Origin: Nostoc sp. UCD121
GTDB taxonomy: Bacteria; Cyanobacteriota; Cyanobacteriia; Cyanobacteriales; Nostocaceae
Direction of reading: 5' to 3'
Assembly: GCF_014222285.1 (NCBI RefSeq)
Contig: NZ_JACKZS010000001.1
Location: 62,001 to 126,000 of the forward strand
Length of the DNA: 64,000 bases
The translations under genes were made by a program, and so were the position numbers. Shown here in pieces: positions 1 through 9,159 of the stretch. Every line of letters starts with the position of its first letter. Within the stretch, counting starts at the first letter, position 1. Under the pieces are notes generated by a model. That model made no database searches. It was not told where the DNA came from and was given only the letters and a program-made list of their open reading frames with translations.

Positions 1-1
1 C

Positions 2-511
2 TATGGAAGTGGTAAAGTTTTATTCAAATTTTTAAATAATGCATCTTCAGAGCAAGCTTTGAAACAGGTTGCTTTTAGCGTTGATAGTTCTGTATCGGGT
101 ATTTTGTCTAACATAGCGGTAAATGTAGGCAATTCCGGTACAGTTGACTTTGAATTAAGTAGTCAAAATTTGTCGCAAAGTAACAATATTTCTGGATGGG
201 ATGGTACAACCTTCGGTGCAGATACAAAAGGTGGTAACGGCAACGCAGTTCAATCTAGAGAATCTTTAGGTATTACATTCACTGGTAACTATAATGCTGT
301 TCTTGCAGCCATAAATGCTGGTACGTTGCAGGTAGGTATCCATGTGGGCAGTCTTCCAAGGGGTGCTAGTGACAGCTATGTTAGTACCCCTCCCAGCCAA
401 TCAGTTCCTGAACCATCTACTTTGTTTGGAGTAGGTTTGGTTTTTGGACTTGCTAGTTTGTCAAAAGCCAATAATGGTAAAAAGTGGAAACAAAAGCAAT
501 TCAATGCTTAA
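2..511 (+). CDS. PEP-CTERM sorted surface protein (5' end outside window)
   Basis: The reading frame is open from the first complete codon, so the N-terminus and any signal peptide lie upstream of the window. The visible part is rich in Ser, Gly, Asn and Thr, as in secreted beta-rich proteins. Near the C-terminus are the residues VPEPST, then a hydrophobic stretch (LFGVGLVFGLASL) and a basic tail (KKWKQKQ). This is the PEP-CTERM sorting tripartite signal, known to direct proteins to the exosortase for processing and surface display. The cargo domain is not recognised. A strong hairpin terminator follows 53 bases after the stop. Confidence 0.8.
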   Translation, partial: YGSGKVLFKFLNNASSEQALKQVAFSVDSSVSGILSNIAVNVGNSGTVDFELSSQNLSQSNNISGWDGTTFGADTKGGNGNAVQSRESLGITFTGNYNAVLAAINAGTLQVGIHVGSLPRGASDSYVSTPPSQSVPEPSTLFGVGLVFGLASLSKANNGKKWKQKQFNA

Positions 512-563
512 TTATCAGTTTTGTTTTGTCTTTTATTAGTTTCTGAAAAGTGAGTCAGAACGG

Positions 564-590
564 GGCGTGAGATTTTTCTCACGCCTTTTT
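564..590 (+). terminator. Rho-independent terminator of the PEP-CTERM gene
   Basis: Perfect 8-bp stem (ggcgtgag / ctcacgcc) with a 6-base loop followed by five T on the plus strand. There is no T-run on the other strand, so it serves the plus-strand gene and not treH, whose stop codon lies 3 bases beyond. Confidence 0.85.
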
Positions 591-592
591 CT

Positions 593-2110
593 TTAAACTT
601 TTTTCCCACGGGCTGCTAAGAGTTCTAAAATAACTCCGTTTGTCCAGCCGAAGCCAACTTCATTAGAACTATATCCAAAGGAGATTTCGTCGGAGACGTT
701 GGCAGAACAGCGTTCAACATCATATTTTTCAACGAGGGTGTTGTGACGCTCGAATTCTTTAATTACCATTGCTAAAAATTTGTTGGCAATCCGATCGCCT
801 TCTGTATGAAACCCATAGCGGTGAAGTCCTTGCACAGCAATTAATGTCAGTGGTGCCCAACCAAAAGGTGCATCCCACTGGTTTCCGGTGACATGAGTAC
901 TGGTAAGAATTCCGCCTGGGGCTTCAAACAAAGACAGATTTTCTACGACGCGCTGGGCTTGGGCTTGAGAAGCAATTCCCAGCCATAGGGGATAAAATGT
1001 GGTGGCAAATTCGTAGCAGCGGCGTTTTCCACTCTGGAAGTGATAGTCGCAATAGAGTCCTCGTTCTTCATTCCAGAGAAATTGATCGATCCGATCACGC
1101 CGATATTCGCCGCGATCGCGCCATTGTTTTTCTAGTTGTTCGTTCCCCAAAATAGCGTTAATTTGCGCCAAATCTTGTTCTACTTGATACAGCAAACTGT
1201 TGAGGCACACAGGAGCGTAGTGGAGGATATCAGCACTGAAGGGGCCAAATCGGTTGGTGATATCAAAACCGGACTCGCGCATGGTGCGATCGGCCTTGTA
1301 AAATAGGTGGGTCAGTTTATCATTTTCGCGATCGTAGTAAAGATTAACGTCGTAATCTTCAATCTCAAAAGTTTGGTAATATTCTTTGACGCGATCGTAG
1401 TGGCTTTTTCCTTCCTCATCTCGCTCGGAAAACACGACTTCTGGCGCGGGGCCTTCGCCAAAGGCATAAAATCTGGATAAGCCGGTTCCGGGATTCAAGT
1501 GGGGCGGTACTACCCAGTAATAGTAAAATTGTTCTAAAAGCGGTACGGTTGTCCTCAACCACTCTTCATCCTGGGTGTGCTGGAATAGTGCCAAAACCAT
1601 CATGCTGAGGACAGGGGGTTGCGATCGCGAGAGCATATAAGTCCGGTTGGCATTGAGGATAGTGCCGTAATGCTTTACCTGGTACAATAATTGGTCTACC
1701 TGGCTTTGCGCTAGATCCCATTCTTCATCGTGCAAAAGTCCCAGTAATATAAAGTAGCTGTCCCAGCCATACATTTCGTTAAATCGACCACCTGGTACGA
1801 CATAAGGCCCTGGTAGGTATAGTAAGCCATGCTCTTTAATCGCTTCCACTTCTGACGGCAAAGTGCGAATTTGTAGCTGTTGCATATCTTTGGGATATAG
1901 CGATCGCTCTAACACACGCTGAATGGTGGGACAATCTTCTAAGGGGGAAATGTAGACGATCCAGGGAGTATCGGTTTTATGGTCTAATTTGGTATCTTTG
2001 GCGGATTGTAATAAGTGTTCGTGCGATCGCGTTAAGGTTTTCCACGTTTTTTTGATATGGAAGCGCACTTTGTTTATCTGCGTGGTACTAAGTTGTGGGG
2101 GAGTGGTCAT
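593..2110 (-). CDS. treH: Trehalase (GH37)
   Basis: Hydrolyses trehalose to two glucose molecules. Both GH37 trehalase signatures are visible: PGGRFNEMYGWDSYF at residues 106-120 and QWDAPFGWAP near residue 410. At 505 aa with no signal peptide it is a cytoplasmic enzyme of normal family length. It is the last gene of a treZ-treY-treH run on the minus strand, as in Anabaena PCC 7120, where this trehalase controls trehalose level during drying. A 403-base gap separates it from treY, so it may have its own promoter. Confidence 0.93.
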   Translation of the reverse strand: MTTPPQLSTTQINKVRFHIKKTWKTLTRSHEHLLQSAKDTKLDHKTDTPWIVYISPLEDCPTIQRVLERSLYPKDMQQLQIRTLPSEVEAIKEHGLLYLPGPYVVPGGRFNEMYGWDSYFILLGLLHDEEWDLAQSQVDQLLYQVKHYGTILNANRTYMLSRSQPPVLSMMVLALFQHTQDEEWLRTTVPLLEQFYYYWVVPPHLNPGTGLSRFYAFGEGPAPEVVFSERDEEGKSHYDRVKEYYQTFEIEDYDVNLYYDRENDKLTHLFYKADRTMRESGFDITNRFGPFSADILHYAPVCLNSLLYQVEQDLAQINAILGNEQLEKQWRDRGEYRRDRIDQFLWNEERGLYCDYHFQSGKRRCYEFATTFYPLWLGIASQAQAQRVVENLSLFEAPGGILTSTHVTGNQWDAPFGWAPLTLIAVQGLHRYGFHTEGDRIANKFLAMVIKEFERHNTLVEKYDVERCSANVSDEISFGYSSNEVGFGWTNGVILELLAARGKKV

Positions 2111-2513
2111 AATTTAATTTGGCGGGGTGTTGAGGAGTTTTGGAGGAATTTTTTTAACGCAGAGGGACGCGGAGTTTTTACGGTATCTGGAAAACGTCTC
2201 TCCTAGAAGCAGAGAGACTTTGAATTTTCCCCCTTCCCGTGTCCTACGGTGTAAACACAAGTCTTTTAAAGTTGTCCCACAAGCTTTTGATCCCCCCAAC
2301 CCCCCTTAAAAAGGGGGGCAAAAACCTCTTTCAAAGTCCTCCTTTTTAAGGAGGATTTAGGAGGATCTAGGACAAAAACCTCTTTCTTTCAAAGTCCTCC
2401 TTTTTAAGGAGGATCTACATTTTGTAGAAAATGTGTCTACACCTTAGCTTCCCTTGTCGGGAAGGGAGTTAGGGAGTTAGATTTTTTATGGGCCTGTCAA
2501 GCGTAAAACAGAT
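2111..2513. other. treY-treH gap filled with repeats
   Basis: No gene. The ORFs here on both strands come from dispersed repeats. At 2261-2288 lies a copy of a repeat seen again, inverted, at 18203-18231. It is followed by a C-rich/G-rich palindrome and two copies of a tttcaaagtcctcc-type direct repeat. Confidence 0.6.
2289..2416. repeat. Palindromic C6/G6 and tcctcc/ggagga repeat block
   Basis: Starts with gatcccccca and ends with ggaggatct. Inside are a hairpin (ccccccttaaaaagggggg) and two direct copies, starting near 2328 and 2387, of a unit beginning tttcaaagtcctcc that folds on itself through tttttaaggagga. The same family of C-rich hairpin occurs at 5369-5455. Confidence 0.7.
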
Positions 2514-5312
2514 TCACTCAGCAGTACTAGCTAACAAAGCAACTGGAAAATGGGCAAAGGCAGATCCGATAGATAGGGTTTCTGTAGCCTGTAAAGGTTG
2601 CTGAGTGAGAACGTTTGTCCAAGTGAGAGGAGTTCCAGGGGGTAATAACAGGTGCGTATCTTGCCAAACTGACTCGCCCAGGGGGTTGTTTCCTGGCTGG
2701 ATGAGGCTGGTTAAAAAGCGAGGTGCGATCGCGATCGCTGTTTGATTTCCTTCTCGTCGTGCAAAGGCGATAATGTGATTGGCGTAGGTTCCCTGAACTT
2801 CTAAGGGCAGATAGTCGCCATCCTGGAATAATGAGACATAGTTTGTTCTGGCTTTGAGTAATTGAGCCGTTAAAAACAGTTTGATTCTGCCGTCGGTTTT
2901 GTCGTTTAGCAACTCCTGAATTAGTCCGAGAATATCTGTTTTGGCTTGCTCACGGATGGCGTTTAAGTAAGTACGCCGTTGTTCAAAATCCACGGGACGG
3001 CGATTATCTGGATCGACTAGGCTGAGTTCCCAAAGTTCTGTTCCTTGGTATAAATCGGGTACGCCGGGTGCGGTAATCTTCAGCAGAGTTTGGGAAAGGG
3101 AATTGAAGATACCATACTCTGCAATTCGGTGCTGAAAGGGACGAAAGGCTTCTAGAAATTCTTTCGAGATGGAAGGGTCTAGTACCTTTTCAATGAAGGA
3201 AGTACAGGCTTCTTCATACTCGCTATCAGGTCGCAACCATGCTGTATGCACTTTCGCTTCTCTAATTGCCTTAATTATATAGTCTTTCACCCGTTCCACG
3301 AAGGATGCGTGTTCCTGTTCCGCAAAGGGAAACGCCCCTACAAGGGTTTGATAGAGAAAATACTCATCGTTGCGATCGGGCATAGCAAACCCGTGGCGAT
3401 GACTGCGACTTCCTCGATTAATAGCACTCCAGGTATTTACCTGCTGATCCCATTCATCAGGGATTTCTGACAATACATTCAATCTAGCCCTCACATCTTC
3501 GCCGCGTTTGGTGTCGTGGGTGGCTGTGGTGTTCATTGTGTGAGGCCAAGTTGCTTGGTGCTGTTTGTTAAAGGCATGAAATTTGGCTAAATCGATACCG
3601 AAATGACCCGGATTTCCCCCGACTTCATTTAGCGACAGCAAGCGATTGTAAACATATAATGTGGTGTCTTCTACACCTTTGGCCATTAGTGGCCCACTGT
3701 ATTGCTGCATCCGCAAGACAAAATATATCCACTGTTCGCGTTCTGTTTGAGTCAGAGAATTATCAAAATCTAGCACCATTAACTTTTCAATAAAGGTCAG
3801 TTCATGCTGCAATAGGGGCGTTTGTTCTTTGGCTTGGCGAATTACTTCTTGAATGGTAGTGCGATCGCTATCCCCAATTCCATCTGGTGTAATATATGTA
3901 CGGTAAATCGGGAACAGGGTTAAAACTTCTGCGATCGCTCTTTTCAAGCCATTCAGTGTAAAGTCATTGCCATAGCGGTATTTGCTGGAAATGTTTTTTA
4001 ACAAAAGAGCCAAATTGTCAATATCACCCGCTAAATTCTTTTCTAATATCAGATGCTTTTTATCCTTCACTACCGATGAATAATCTACTCTGGAACCAAT
4101 AAAGTTTTGATAAATTTTATCGAAGGATGATTCATTTTCAGTTTGACAAAATACGCCATTTACATAGTTAAGGAAGTCATATCCTGATGTACCTTCAATT
4201 TCCCAGTTTTCCGGCAGGTCTTCTGTGAGTTCTAAAATCTTCTCGACCGTAATATAAACATCTCCCGTCTTTTCTCGGAGCCTTTGTAGATACTGGATTG
4301 GGTTATAGAGTCCATCAATATGATCGATGCGTAAACCTGTAAACTTGCCCTCTTCAACTAGCTTGTTAATTAGGCTATGAGTATTATTAAAAACTCGCAC
4401 TTCTTCAACTTTAACGGAAATCAGTTCGTTGACAGTGAAGAAACGGCGGTAGTTCATTTCTTCCGCCCCAACTTTCCAGAAGGCGAGACGGTAAAATTGG
4501 TCATTTAGTAATTCATCTAGCAAGTTAAAGCTTTCTGAATTCCCTGGTTCTCCGTTGAAGGTTTGGATATTTTCGTCAATGAACTCGCGGATGGCATCGT
4601 TTGTGGTGTAGAGTTCCCAAACTAATCCTTTAATAAATGCAATTTGGTCTTGTCGCTGTTTTCCTGCAACTTCTGAGGGCACACTTTTGAGAATATACAA
4701 AATACCCAATAGCTTAATAAAATCGGGGTGATTGCGTCCGAGTGTGCGTGTGAGTTTGCCCAGATTATGGGTGATAAATTTTGTGTAAGATTCTAATCTT
4801 AACGGCAGTTTTAAGCTGTAATAGTTTACGGTTAAACCGTTTTGCTCGTATTGTAGTTGAATGTGTCCGTTTTCTAGGGATGCACCGTAGAAATCTCCCA
4901 GTAGAGGAGCAAGAATTCGCTCTTGGCGATCGCCAAAGGGAGCATTCCAAGAAAGGTCGAAGTAGTCTGTATAGCTAGAATCTGGGCCATGTTCCAATAC
5001 ATCCATCAAGTAATCGTTTTCGCTGCTATAGGCCATGTGGTTGGGCACTATATCTTGTAACCAACCCATACCAAGGGATTGGACTTCGCTAACTAAGGCA
5101 TCAAAGGATTCATTAGTTCCCAGTTCTGGGTTAAGTTGAGTGGCATCGACTATATCGTAACCGTGGGTACTCCCGGAGCGGGCTTTGAAAATGGGGGAGG
5201 CATATAAATCAGAAATACCCAAATCTGCTAGATAAGCTGCGATCGCTTTAGCGTTGTCAAAGCCAAACTGGGGTGTAAACTGAATTCGATAAGTTGCGGT
5301 AGGAATTCGCAT
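2514..5312 (-). CDS. treY: Maltooligosyl trehalose synthase (GH13)
   Basis: Isomerises the reducing-end alpha-1,4 bond of a malto-oligosaccharide to an alpha,alpha-1,1 bond, giving maltooligosyl trehalose for TreZ. The start was set at the ATG giving MRIPTATYRIQF, the family N-terminus; a longer frame to 5381 adds 23 residues that come from repeat DNA. GH13 motifs visible are DIVPNHMA, GLRIDHIDGL (nucleophile Asp), VEKIL (acid Glu) and TATHDTKRGEDVRAR. The 932-aa length is normal for TreY. It lies between treZ and treH, same strand, with long repeat-filled gaps on both sides. Confidence 0.95.
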   Translation of the reverse strand: MRIPTATYRIQFTPQFGFDNAKAIAAYLADLGISDLYASPIFKARSGSTHGYDIVDATQLNPELGTNESFDALVSEVQSLGMGWLQDIVPNHMAYSSENDYLMDVLEHGPDSSYTDYFDLSWNAPFGDRQERILAPLLGDFYGASLENGHIQLQYEQNGLTVNYYSLKLPLRLESYTKFITHNLGKLTRTLGRNHPDFIKLLGILYILKSVPSEVAGKQRQDQIAFIKGLVWELYTTNDAIREFIDENIQTFNGEPGNSESFNLLDELLNDQFYRLAFWKVGAEEMNYRRFFTVNELISVKVEEVRVFNNTHSLINKLVEEGKFTGLRIDHIDGLYNPIQYLQRLREKTGDVYITVEKILELTEDLPENWEIEGTSGYDFLNYVNGVFCQTENESSFDKIYQNFIGSRVDYSSVVKDKKHLILEKNLAGDIDNLALLLKNISSKYRYGNDFTLNGLKRAIAEVLTLFPIYRTYITPDGIGDSDRTTIQEVIRQAKEQTPLLQHELTFIEKLMVLDFDNSLTQTEREQWIYFVLRMQQYSGPLMAKGVEDTTLYVYNRLLSLNEVGGNPGHFGIDLAKFHAFNKQHQATWPHTMNTTATHDTKRGEDVRARLNVLSEIPDEWDQQVNTWSAINRGSRSHRHGFAMPDRNDEYFLYQTLVGAFPFAEQEHASFVERVKDYIIKAIREAKVHTAWLRPDSEYEEACTSFIEKVLDPSISKEFLEAFRPFQHRIAEYGIFNSLSQTLLKITAPGVPDLYQGTELWELSLVDPDNRRPVDFEQRRTYLNAIREQAKTDILGLIQELLNDKTDGRIKLFLTAQLLKARTNYVSLFQDGDYLPLEVQGTYANHIIAFARREGNQTAIAIAPRFLTSLIQPGNNPLGESVWQDTHLLLPPGTPLTWTNVLTQQPLQATETLSIGSAFAHFPVALLASTAE

Positions 5313-5368
5313 GAGTTTGTTGTAATAAAAGATGGGGGATATGGTTCGGTTAACGTGTTTGTCTCTGG

Positions 5369-5455
5369 AAGATCCCCCCAACCCCCCTTAAAAAGGGGGG
5401 CTTCTTCTAATCTTTACCCCCTTTTTAAGGGGGTCGCCGCAGGCGGGGGGATCTT
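5369..5455. repeat. 87-bp palindromic MITE-like element
   Basis: Perfect 11-bp terminal inverted repeats (aagatcccccc / ggggggatctt) enclose two further hairpins (ccccccttaaaaagggggg and cccccttttt-aaggggg). No coding capacity. It sits just upstream of the treY start and resembles the block at 2289-2416. Confidence 0.7.
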
Positions 5456-5486
5456 ATCTGAAATTTATTGACAGGTGGGGGAATTT

Positions 5487-5759
5487 GAACCTTTTTGCTT
5501 GAACGTTGAGCCTTTTTACTCGGACGTTGAACCTTTTTGCTTGAACGTTGAGCCTTTTTACTTGAACGTTGAGCCTTTTTACTCGGACGTTGAACCTTTT
5601 TGCTTGAACGTTGAACCTTTTTACTCGAACGTTGAACCTTTTTACTCGAACGTTGAACCTTTTTACTCGAACGTTGAACCTTTTTACTCGAACGTTGAAC
5701 TTTTTTACTCAAAGGTTGAGCCTTTTTACTCGAACGTTGAACCTTTTTACTCAAACGTT
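5487..5759. repeat. 21-bp tandem repeat, 13 copies, between treZ and treY
   Basis: Thirteen units of exactly 21 bp (273 bp), each of the form gaacctttttNctNgaacg plus tt, with variants gagcc for gaacc and cggacg or caaacg near the end. The first units alternate between gctt- and actc- forms and four central units (5613-5696) are identical, suggesting recent expansion. Since 21 is a multiple of 3 the array is open on both strands: the minus frame gives a SKKVQRS heptapeptide repeat (from a TTG codon) and the plus frame VEPFYSN. I treat it as non-coding. Confidence 0.95.
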
Positions 5760-5799
5760 GAGGTTATGAGGCTGAAACTTGAAGTTTTAACGCTCCCCG

Positions 5800-7647
5800 T
5801 CATCCTTTTTCATACAGTACTAAACTCGTAGGTTGTAATTTCACTTCTTTTCCCGCAGACAGATGTTCATCTGCTTCAGAACCAGGCCCAGACCATGAGG
5901 TATCAGCAGAGTCTAACAATTTATTAACATTATGCTGAATTGGTAGAGCCGCTGTGACTGGAGACGAATTAAAATTCATCACAAATATTAGTTCACTTGA
6001 TTCGCACCAACGACGCACAATAACTAACTGCTTGTCTTCATCGCTAGTCGCTTCGATGGAATTGCGGTCTTGATTTAAAAGTGCTGAATGCGTCTTGCGT
6101 AAATTAATTAACTGACGATACCAATCCCACAGAACTTTGTGATTACCTTCATGACGTAATTGCCAATTGAGTTTAGACTTTAGGAAAGTTTCTGCCGATT
6201 CGGGATCTGGGGGATCATCTGCGAAGTGAAATGCTTCAAATTCTTCTTTGCGTCCGGCTCGAACTGCTTGAATTAAATCGGGATCGGAGTGACTGACAAA
6301 ATAAATGAAGGGTGCAGTTTCGCCGTATTCTTCTCCCATGAACAACAAGGGTAAATTAGGCGATAGCAACACAGCGCCAGCAGCTAATTTTAATCCCTCA
6401 AAAGAGATCCTCTGGGTGAGGCGTTCTCCTTTCATTTGGTTGCCGATTTGATCGTGATTCTGAATACAAATTGTAAATTGTGATAGGGGGCGATCGCGGC
6501 AAGATACGCCATGAAATCGCTTGCGGTGTGGTGCGTACTTCCAATCGTAGACAAAAGTATCTTCATAAGCTTTTGCCAACTGAGCAGTTTGCCCAAAATC
6601 TTGATAATATCCTTGGCGATCGCCTGTCAAGAGTGCGTGCAATGAATGGTGAAAATCATCACTCCATTGGGCATCGATTCCATATCCACCCAATTCTCGC
6701 GGACGAATGATTTGCGGATTATTCAAGTCACTTTCGGCAATTAAATGGCGTTTCCATTTTTGTCCTTGTTGTGAAAAATGATGAACTGCTTCCGCCAGTT
6801 CCCAAAGAAAATGCTTCGCCCCCAAGTCGTAAATTGCTTGAATGGCATCCAGGCGTAATGCATCAATGTGGAACTCGCGCAACCAGTACAGGGCATTTTC
6901 AATAAAATAATTTCGCACACCCTGACTATGGGCATCATCGAAATTCAGCGCTTCGCCCCAAGGTGTTTTATAGGTTTTAGTAAAGTAGGGCGCGAACTGA
7001 CTCATATAGTTGCCTTCTGGCCCAAAGTGGTTATAGACCACATCCAACACCACAGCGATATTATGTTGGTGGCAAGCATTTACGAGTTGCTTTAGTTCGG
7101 CTGGGCTACCATAAGAATTTTGAACTGCATAAGGGTAAACGCCATCATAGCCCCAGTTGCGATATGCCAGAGACGCTTCAACATGGGTGTCTCCCGGAAA
7201 CTGGGAAATGGGCATGATTTCAATAACATTAATTCCCAGTTCCCTGAGTTCTGGTAGACGAGAAATAATCGCGGTGAAAGTTCCTTCAGGTGTGAAAGTA
7301 CCAACATGGAGTTCGTAAAAAATCATCGACTCCACAGGAATACCAGTCCACCCTTCATCAGTCCACTCAAACTGATGATCGACAATTTGAGACGGGCCAT
7401 GCACTCCTTCCGGTTGATACTGCGACGCGGGATCGGCAAAAGCGTCTTGACCATTCAAAACATACCGATAAAGCGTGCCTGGATACACATCATTTACTTT
7501 CGCGTGCCAGTACCCCTCAGACTGAGGCTTGAGGGGAATAACCTGCTCCTGTGGTGTCAAAGTTTTTACAGTGACGCTATCTAATAGCGGCGACCAAACT
7601 GTAAATTCACATTCTCCATTACCCAAGTAGTTAGCACCAATTCTCAC
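5800..7647 (-). CDS. treZ: Malto-oligosyltrehalose trehalohydrolase (GH13)
   Basis: Releases free trehalose from the maltooligosyl trehalose made by TreY. The start is a GTG preceded by a gggagg ribosome site 8 bases upstream, giving MRIGANYLGNGECEFTVWSP, the family N-terminal beta-sandwich; the longer ATG frame to 7722 adds 25 unrelated residues. GH13 motifs: DVVYNHFGPEGNY, LRLDAIQAIYD (nucleophile Asp), LIAESDLN (acid Glu) and IQNHDQIGN. Length 615 aa is normal. It is the first gene of the minus-strand trehalose cluster. Confidence 0.95.
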   Translation of the reverse strand: MRIGANYLGNGECEFTVWSPLLDSVTVKTLTPQEQVIPLKPQSEGYWHAKVNDVYPGTLYRYVLNGQDAFADPASQYQPEGVHGPSQIVDHQFEWTDEGWTGIPVESMIFYELHVGTFTPEGTFTAIISRLPELRELGINVIEIMPISQFPGDTHVEASLAYRNWGYDGVYPYAVQNSYGSPAELKQLVNACHQHNIAVVLDVVYNHFGPEGNYMSQFAPYFTKTYKTPWGEALNFDDAHSQGVRNYFIENALYWLREFHIDALRLDAIQAIYDLGAKHFLWELAEAVHHFSQQGQKWKRHLIAESDLNNPQIIRPRELGGYGIDAQWSDDFHHSLHALLTGDRQGYYQDFGQTAQLAKAYEDTFVYDWKYAPHRKRFHGVSCRDRPLSQFTICIQNHDQIGNQMKGERLTQRISFEGLKLAAGAVLLSPNLPLLFMGEEYGETAPFIYFVSHSDPDLIQAVRAGRKEEFEAFHFADDPPDPESAETFLKSKLNWQLRHEGNHKVLWDWYRQLINLRKTHSALLNQDRNSIEATSDEDKQLVIVRRWCESSELIFVMNFNSSPVTAALPIQHNVNKLLDSADTSWSGPGSEADEHLSAGKEVKLQPTSLVLYEKG

Positions 7648-7905
7648 GCAGTATCCCTCCCGACAGTATGTTGTGCCAAATTGTGGTGTGATGGCGTACC
7701 CGCTCGCTGTAGGCGATCGCATGTCATTGATTGCACAATGTTTACAAACACGCCAGATAGCATAATGGTTCGTCTACCAGACTTTTTGCTAGCACCTGGA
7801 GGCGGATTTTTTACAGAATGAATTCTGTCCAATGATAAATTTAGTTGCGAAGGAGGCAGGGCAATTACGGTTCAGTTAAGGTTTTTTGATGAAAATTTTA
7901 GATTG

Positions 7906-8048
7906 CAAAACCGCGATGAATTATCACAAAACCGAGATGAATCATCACAAAGACGCGATAAATCATCACAAAACCGAGATGAATCATCACAAAACCGAGA
8001 TGAATCATCACAAAACCGAGATGAATCATCACAAAGACGCGATAAATC
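7906..8048. repeat. 21-bp tandem repeat, 6.8 copies
   Basis: Units of 21 bp of form caaaaccgagatgaatcatc plus a. Units 3 and 7 share the variant caaagacgcgataaatc. The unit sequence is unrelated to the array at 5487-5759, but the period is the same. The last unit is cut by the hairpin at 8033-8056. Confidence 0.93.
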
Positions 8049-8057
8049 GCGTCTTTT
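8033..8057 (-). terminator. Terminator-like hairpin built from the last repeat unit
   Basis: Perfect 10-bp stem (aaagacgcga / tcgcgtcttt) with a taaa loop, 13 bases after the stop of the minus-strand DCC-family gene. The T-run is only part of the stem, so termination strength is uncertain. It could act on either strand. Confidence 0.5.
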
Positions 8058-8069
8058 GCTTGCCGTGGT

Positions 8070-8477
8070 TTAAATTGGTTTGCAGCTACCATCAACACAG
8101 TATGCCGACTCATAAGTATTAGAACGCTTACCAAATATGGTGTAGCGATTATCGCGGATTTGTTCGTAAAAGCGATCGCCTGCCCATTTCATCCCCGGTA
8201 AGGCTCGATAAGCGTCTACAAATACACTTCCTGCTGGCAATAACCGCCCAATTTCTTCTGCGGCGTTGCTACCTTGCCAACGTCTCTGAGGATCGTTAGC
8301 ATCAATTAAAATCACCCCCTGTTCACAGTCTTGGGCTGTGATTCCCCACTGTAAAAGTGTCTGCTCATCTTGCATAGGACTGTAGCGAAATAGCTTTCCC
8401 TTGTCTAAGGTTTCTAGCGATCGCACTAAAGTAACGCAGAGATTACAATTTCCGTCGTAGATTACGTAGTAGTTCAT
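8070..8477 (-). CDS. DCC-family thiol-disulfide oxidoreductase-like protein (DUF393)
   Basis: The N-terminus reads MNYYVIYDGNCNLCVTLV, the DGxCxLC signature that names the DCC family, predicted to have a thioredoxin-like fold with a CxxC redox pair. Start chosen at the ATG just before this motif; a frame to 8576 adds 33 residues that overlap the neighbouring gene. It is 135 aa, usual for the family, with no signal peptide. Two further Cys lie near the C-terminus (YCVDGSCKP). The real substrate of these proteins is not known. It lies downstream of the Uma2 gene on the same strand, 76 bases away. Confidence 0.8.
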   Translation of the reverse strand: MNYYVIYDGNCNLCVTLVRSLETLDKGKLFRYSPMQDEQTLLQWGITAQDCEQGVILIDANDPQRRWQGSNAAEEIGRLLPAGSVFVDAYRALPGMKWAGDRFYEQIRDNRYTIFGKRSNTYESAYCVDGSCKPI

Positions 8478-8553
8478 AAAAATCATTATTCTAGCGTAGA
8501 AAACTGTAGCGATCGCTCTAGCCTCAGTAAGAGCCAAAACAAAATTTAAGTTG

Positions 8554-9159
8554 TTAAATAGGCATGATATCGTCAAGTTTAAGTTGTAAATTTGGCAATA
8601 GTTCAGAATAAATAGTATCTCCTAAATGATATTGTTGTTGCAGGTAAACACCGTTAACTAACTGACAAACGGTAAAGGTGGGTTGTTTAGGATTGCCGAT
8701 GAATTGCAAGCCACCCAAGCCACGAAAGTCAACAATCCAGTATTCTGGGATATTAAGAAAAGCGTATTCTTCAACTTTTCTGGCATAATCATCTTGCCAA
8801 TTAGTACTAACAACTTCAGCAACAAGTTTGATTGTGCTGCCGTTACAAATAATAGGTTCTTTTGACCATAGCGGTTCTTTACTAAGTTCAGCTTTATCTA
8901 AAACAATTACATCAGGACGCAGTGCTGTGGCTTCAGCAGCAGGTGGTTTAATCAGACAGGTTTTTGGGATTAGCCAGTTAAAATTAGAATTAAAAATTTC
9001 GACATAGATTCTACCAGCAATACTACCTGCAACAGCTTCGTGTAGTCCTGTCGGTTCCATATCTCTTAGTTGTCCATCAATTAGTTCGTAGCGTGTATTA
9101 TCACCATATTGGGCTATAAATTCTTCAAAAGTCAGTAGTTTAGGTGAAGTGTAGGTCAT
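8554..9159 (-). CDS. Uma2-family putative endonuclease (DUF820)
   Basis: 201 aa matching the cyanobacteria-expanded Uma2/DUF820 family, predicted to have a PD-(D/E)XK nuclease fold. Visible family motifs are the N-terminal TFEEFIAQYGDNTRYELIDGQ, the LRPDVIVLDKAEL aspartate strand, VAEVVSTNW and the KVEEYAFLNIPEYWIVD block. Biological role is unproven; such genes are numerous in Nostoc and often lie beside repeats, as here, where a 21-bp array starts 59 bases upstream of the start codon. Confidence 0.85.
   Translation of the reverse strand: MTYTSPKLLTFEEFIAQYGDNTRYELIDGQLRDMEPTGLHEAVAGSIAGRIYVEIFNSNFNWLIPKTCLIKPPAAEATALRPDVIVLDKAELSKEPLWSKEPIICNGSTIKLVAEVVSTNWQDDYARKVEEYAFLNIPEYWIVDFRGLGGLQFIGNPKQPTFTVCQLVNGVYLQQQYHLGDTIYSELLPNLQLKLDDIMPI

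Larger units (their letters stand above)
7648..8069. other. Gap upstream of treZ
   Basis: Holds the treZ promoter region, a HIP1 site, a partial copy at 7866-7882 of the acggttcagttaagg motif that also flanks a palindromic element at 57171, and a 21-bp tandem array (7906-8048) that ends in a hairpin. The ORFs over the array are repeat artefacts on both strands. Confidence 0.6.

Noticed and set aside
2114..2309. Small ORFs on both strands between treY and treH
   Set aside because: They are made of dispersed repeats shared with 18203-18231 and of C-rich palindromes.
5425..5831. Two long ORFs over the 21-bp array (SKKVQRS repeat on minus, VEPFYSN repeat on plus)
   Set aside because: The period is a multiple of 3 so all frames without a stop in the unit stay open. 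Starts are weak (TTG or other) and there is no ribosome site; composition is that of the repeat alone.
7886..8134. ORFs over the second array (HKTEMNH on plus, VMIHLGF on minus)
   Set aside because: Same reason: repeat artefacts on both strands.
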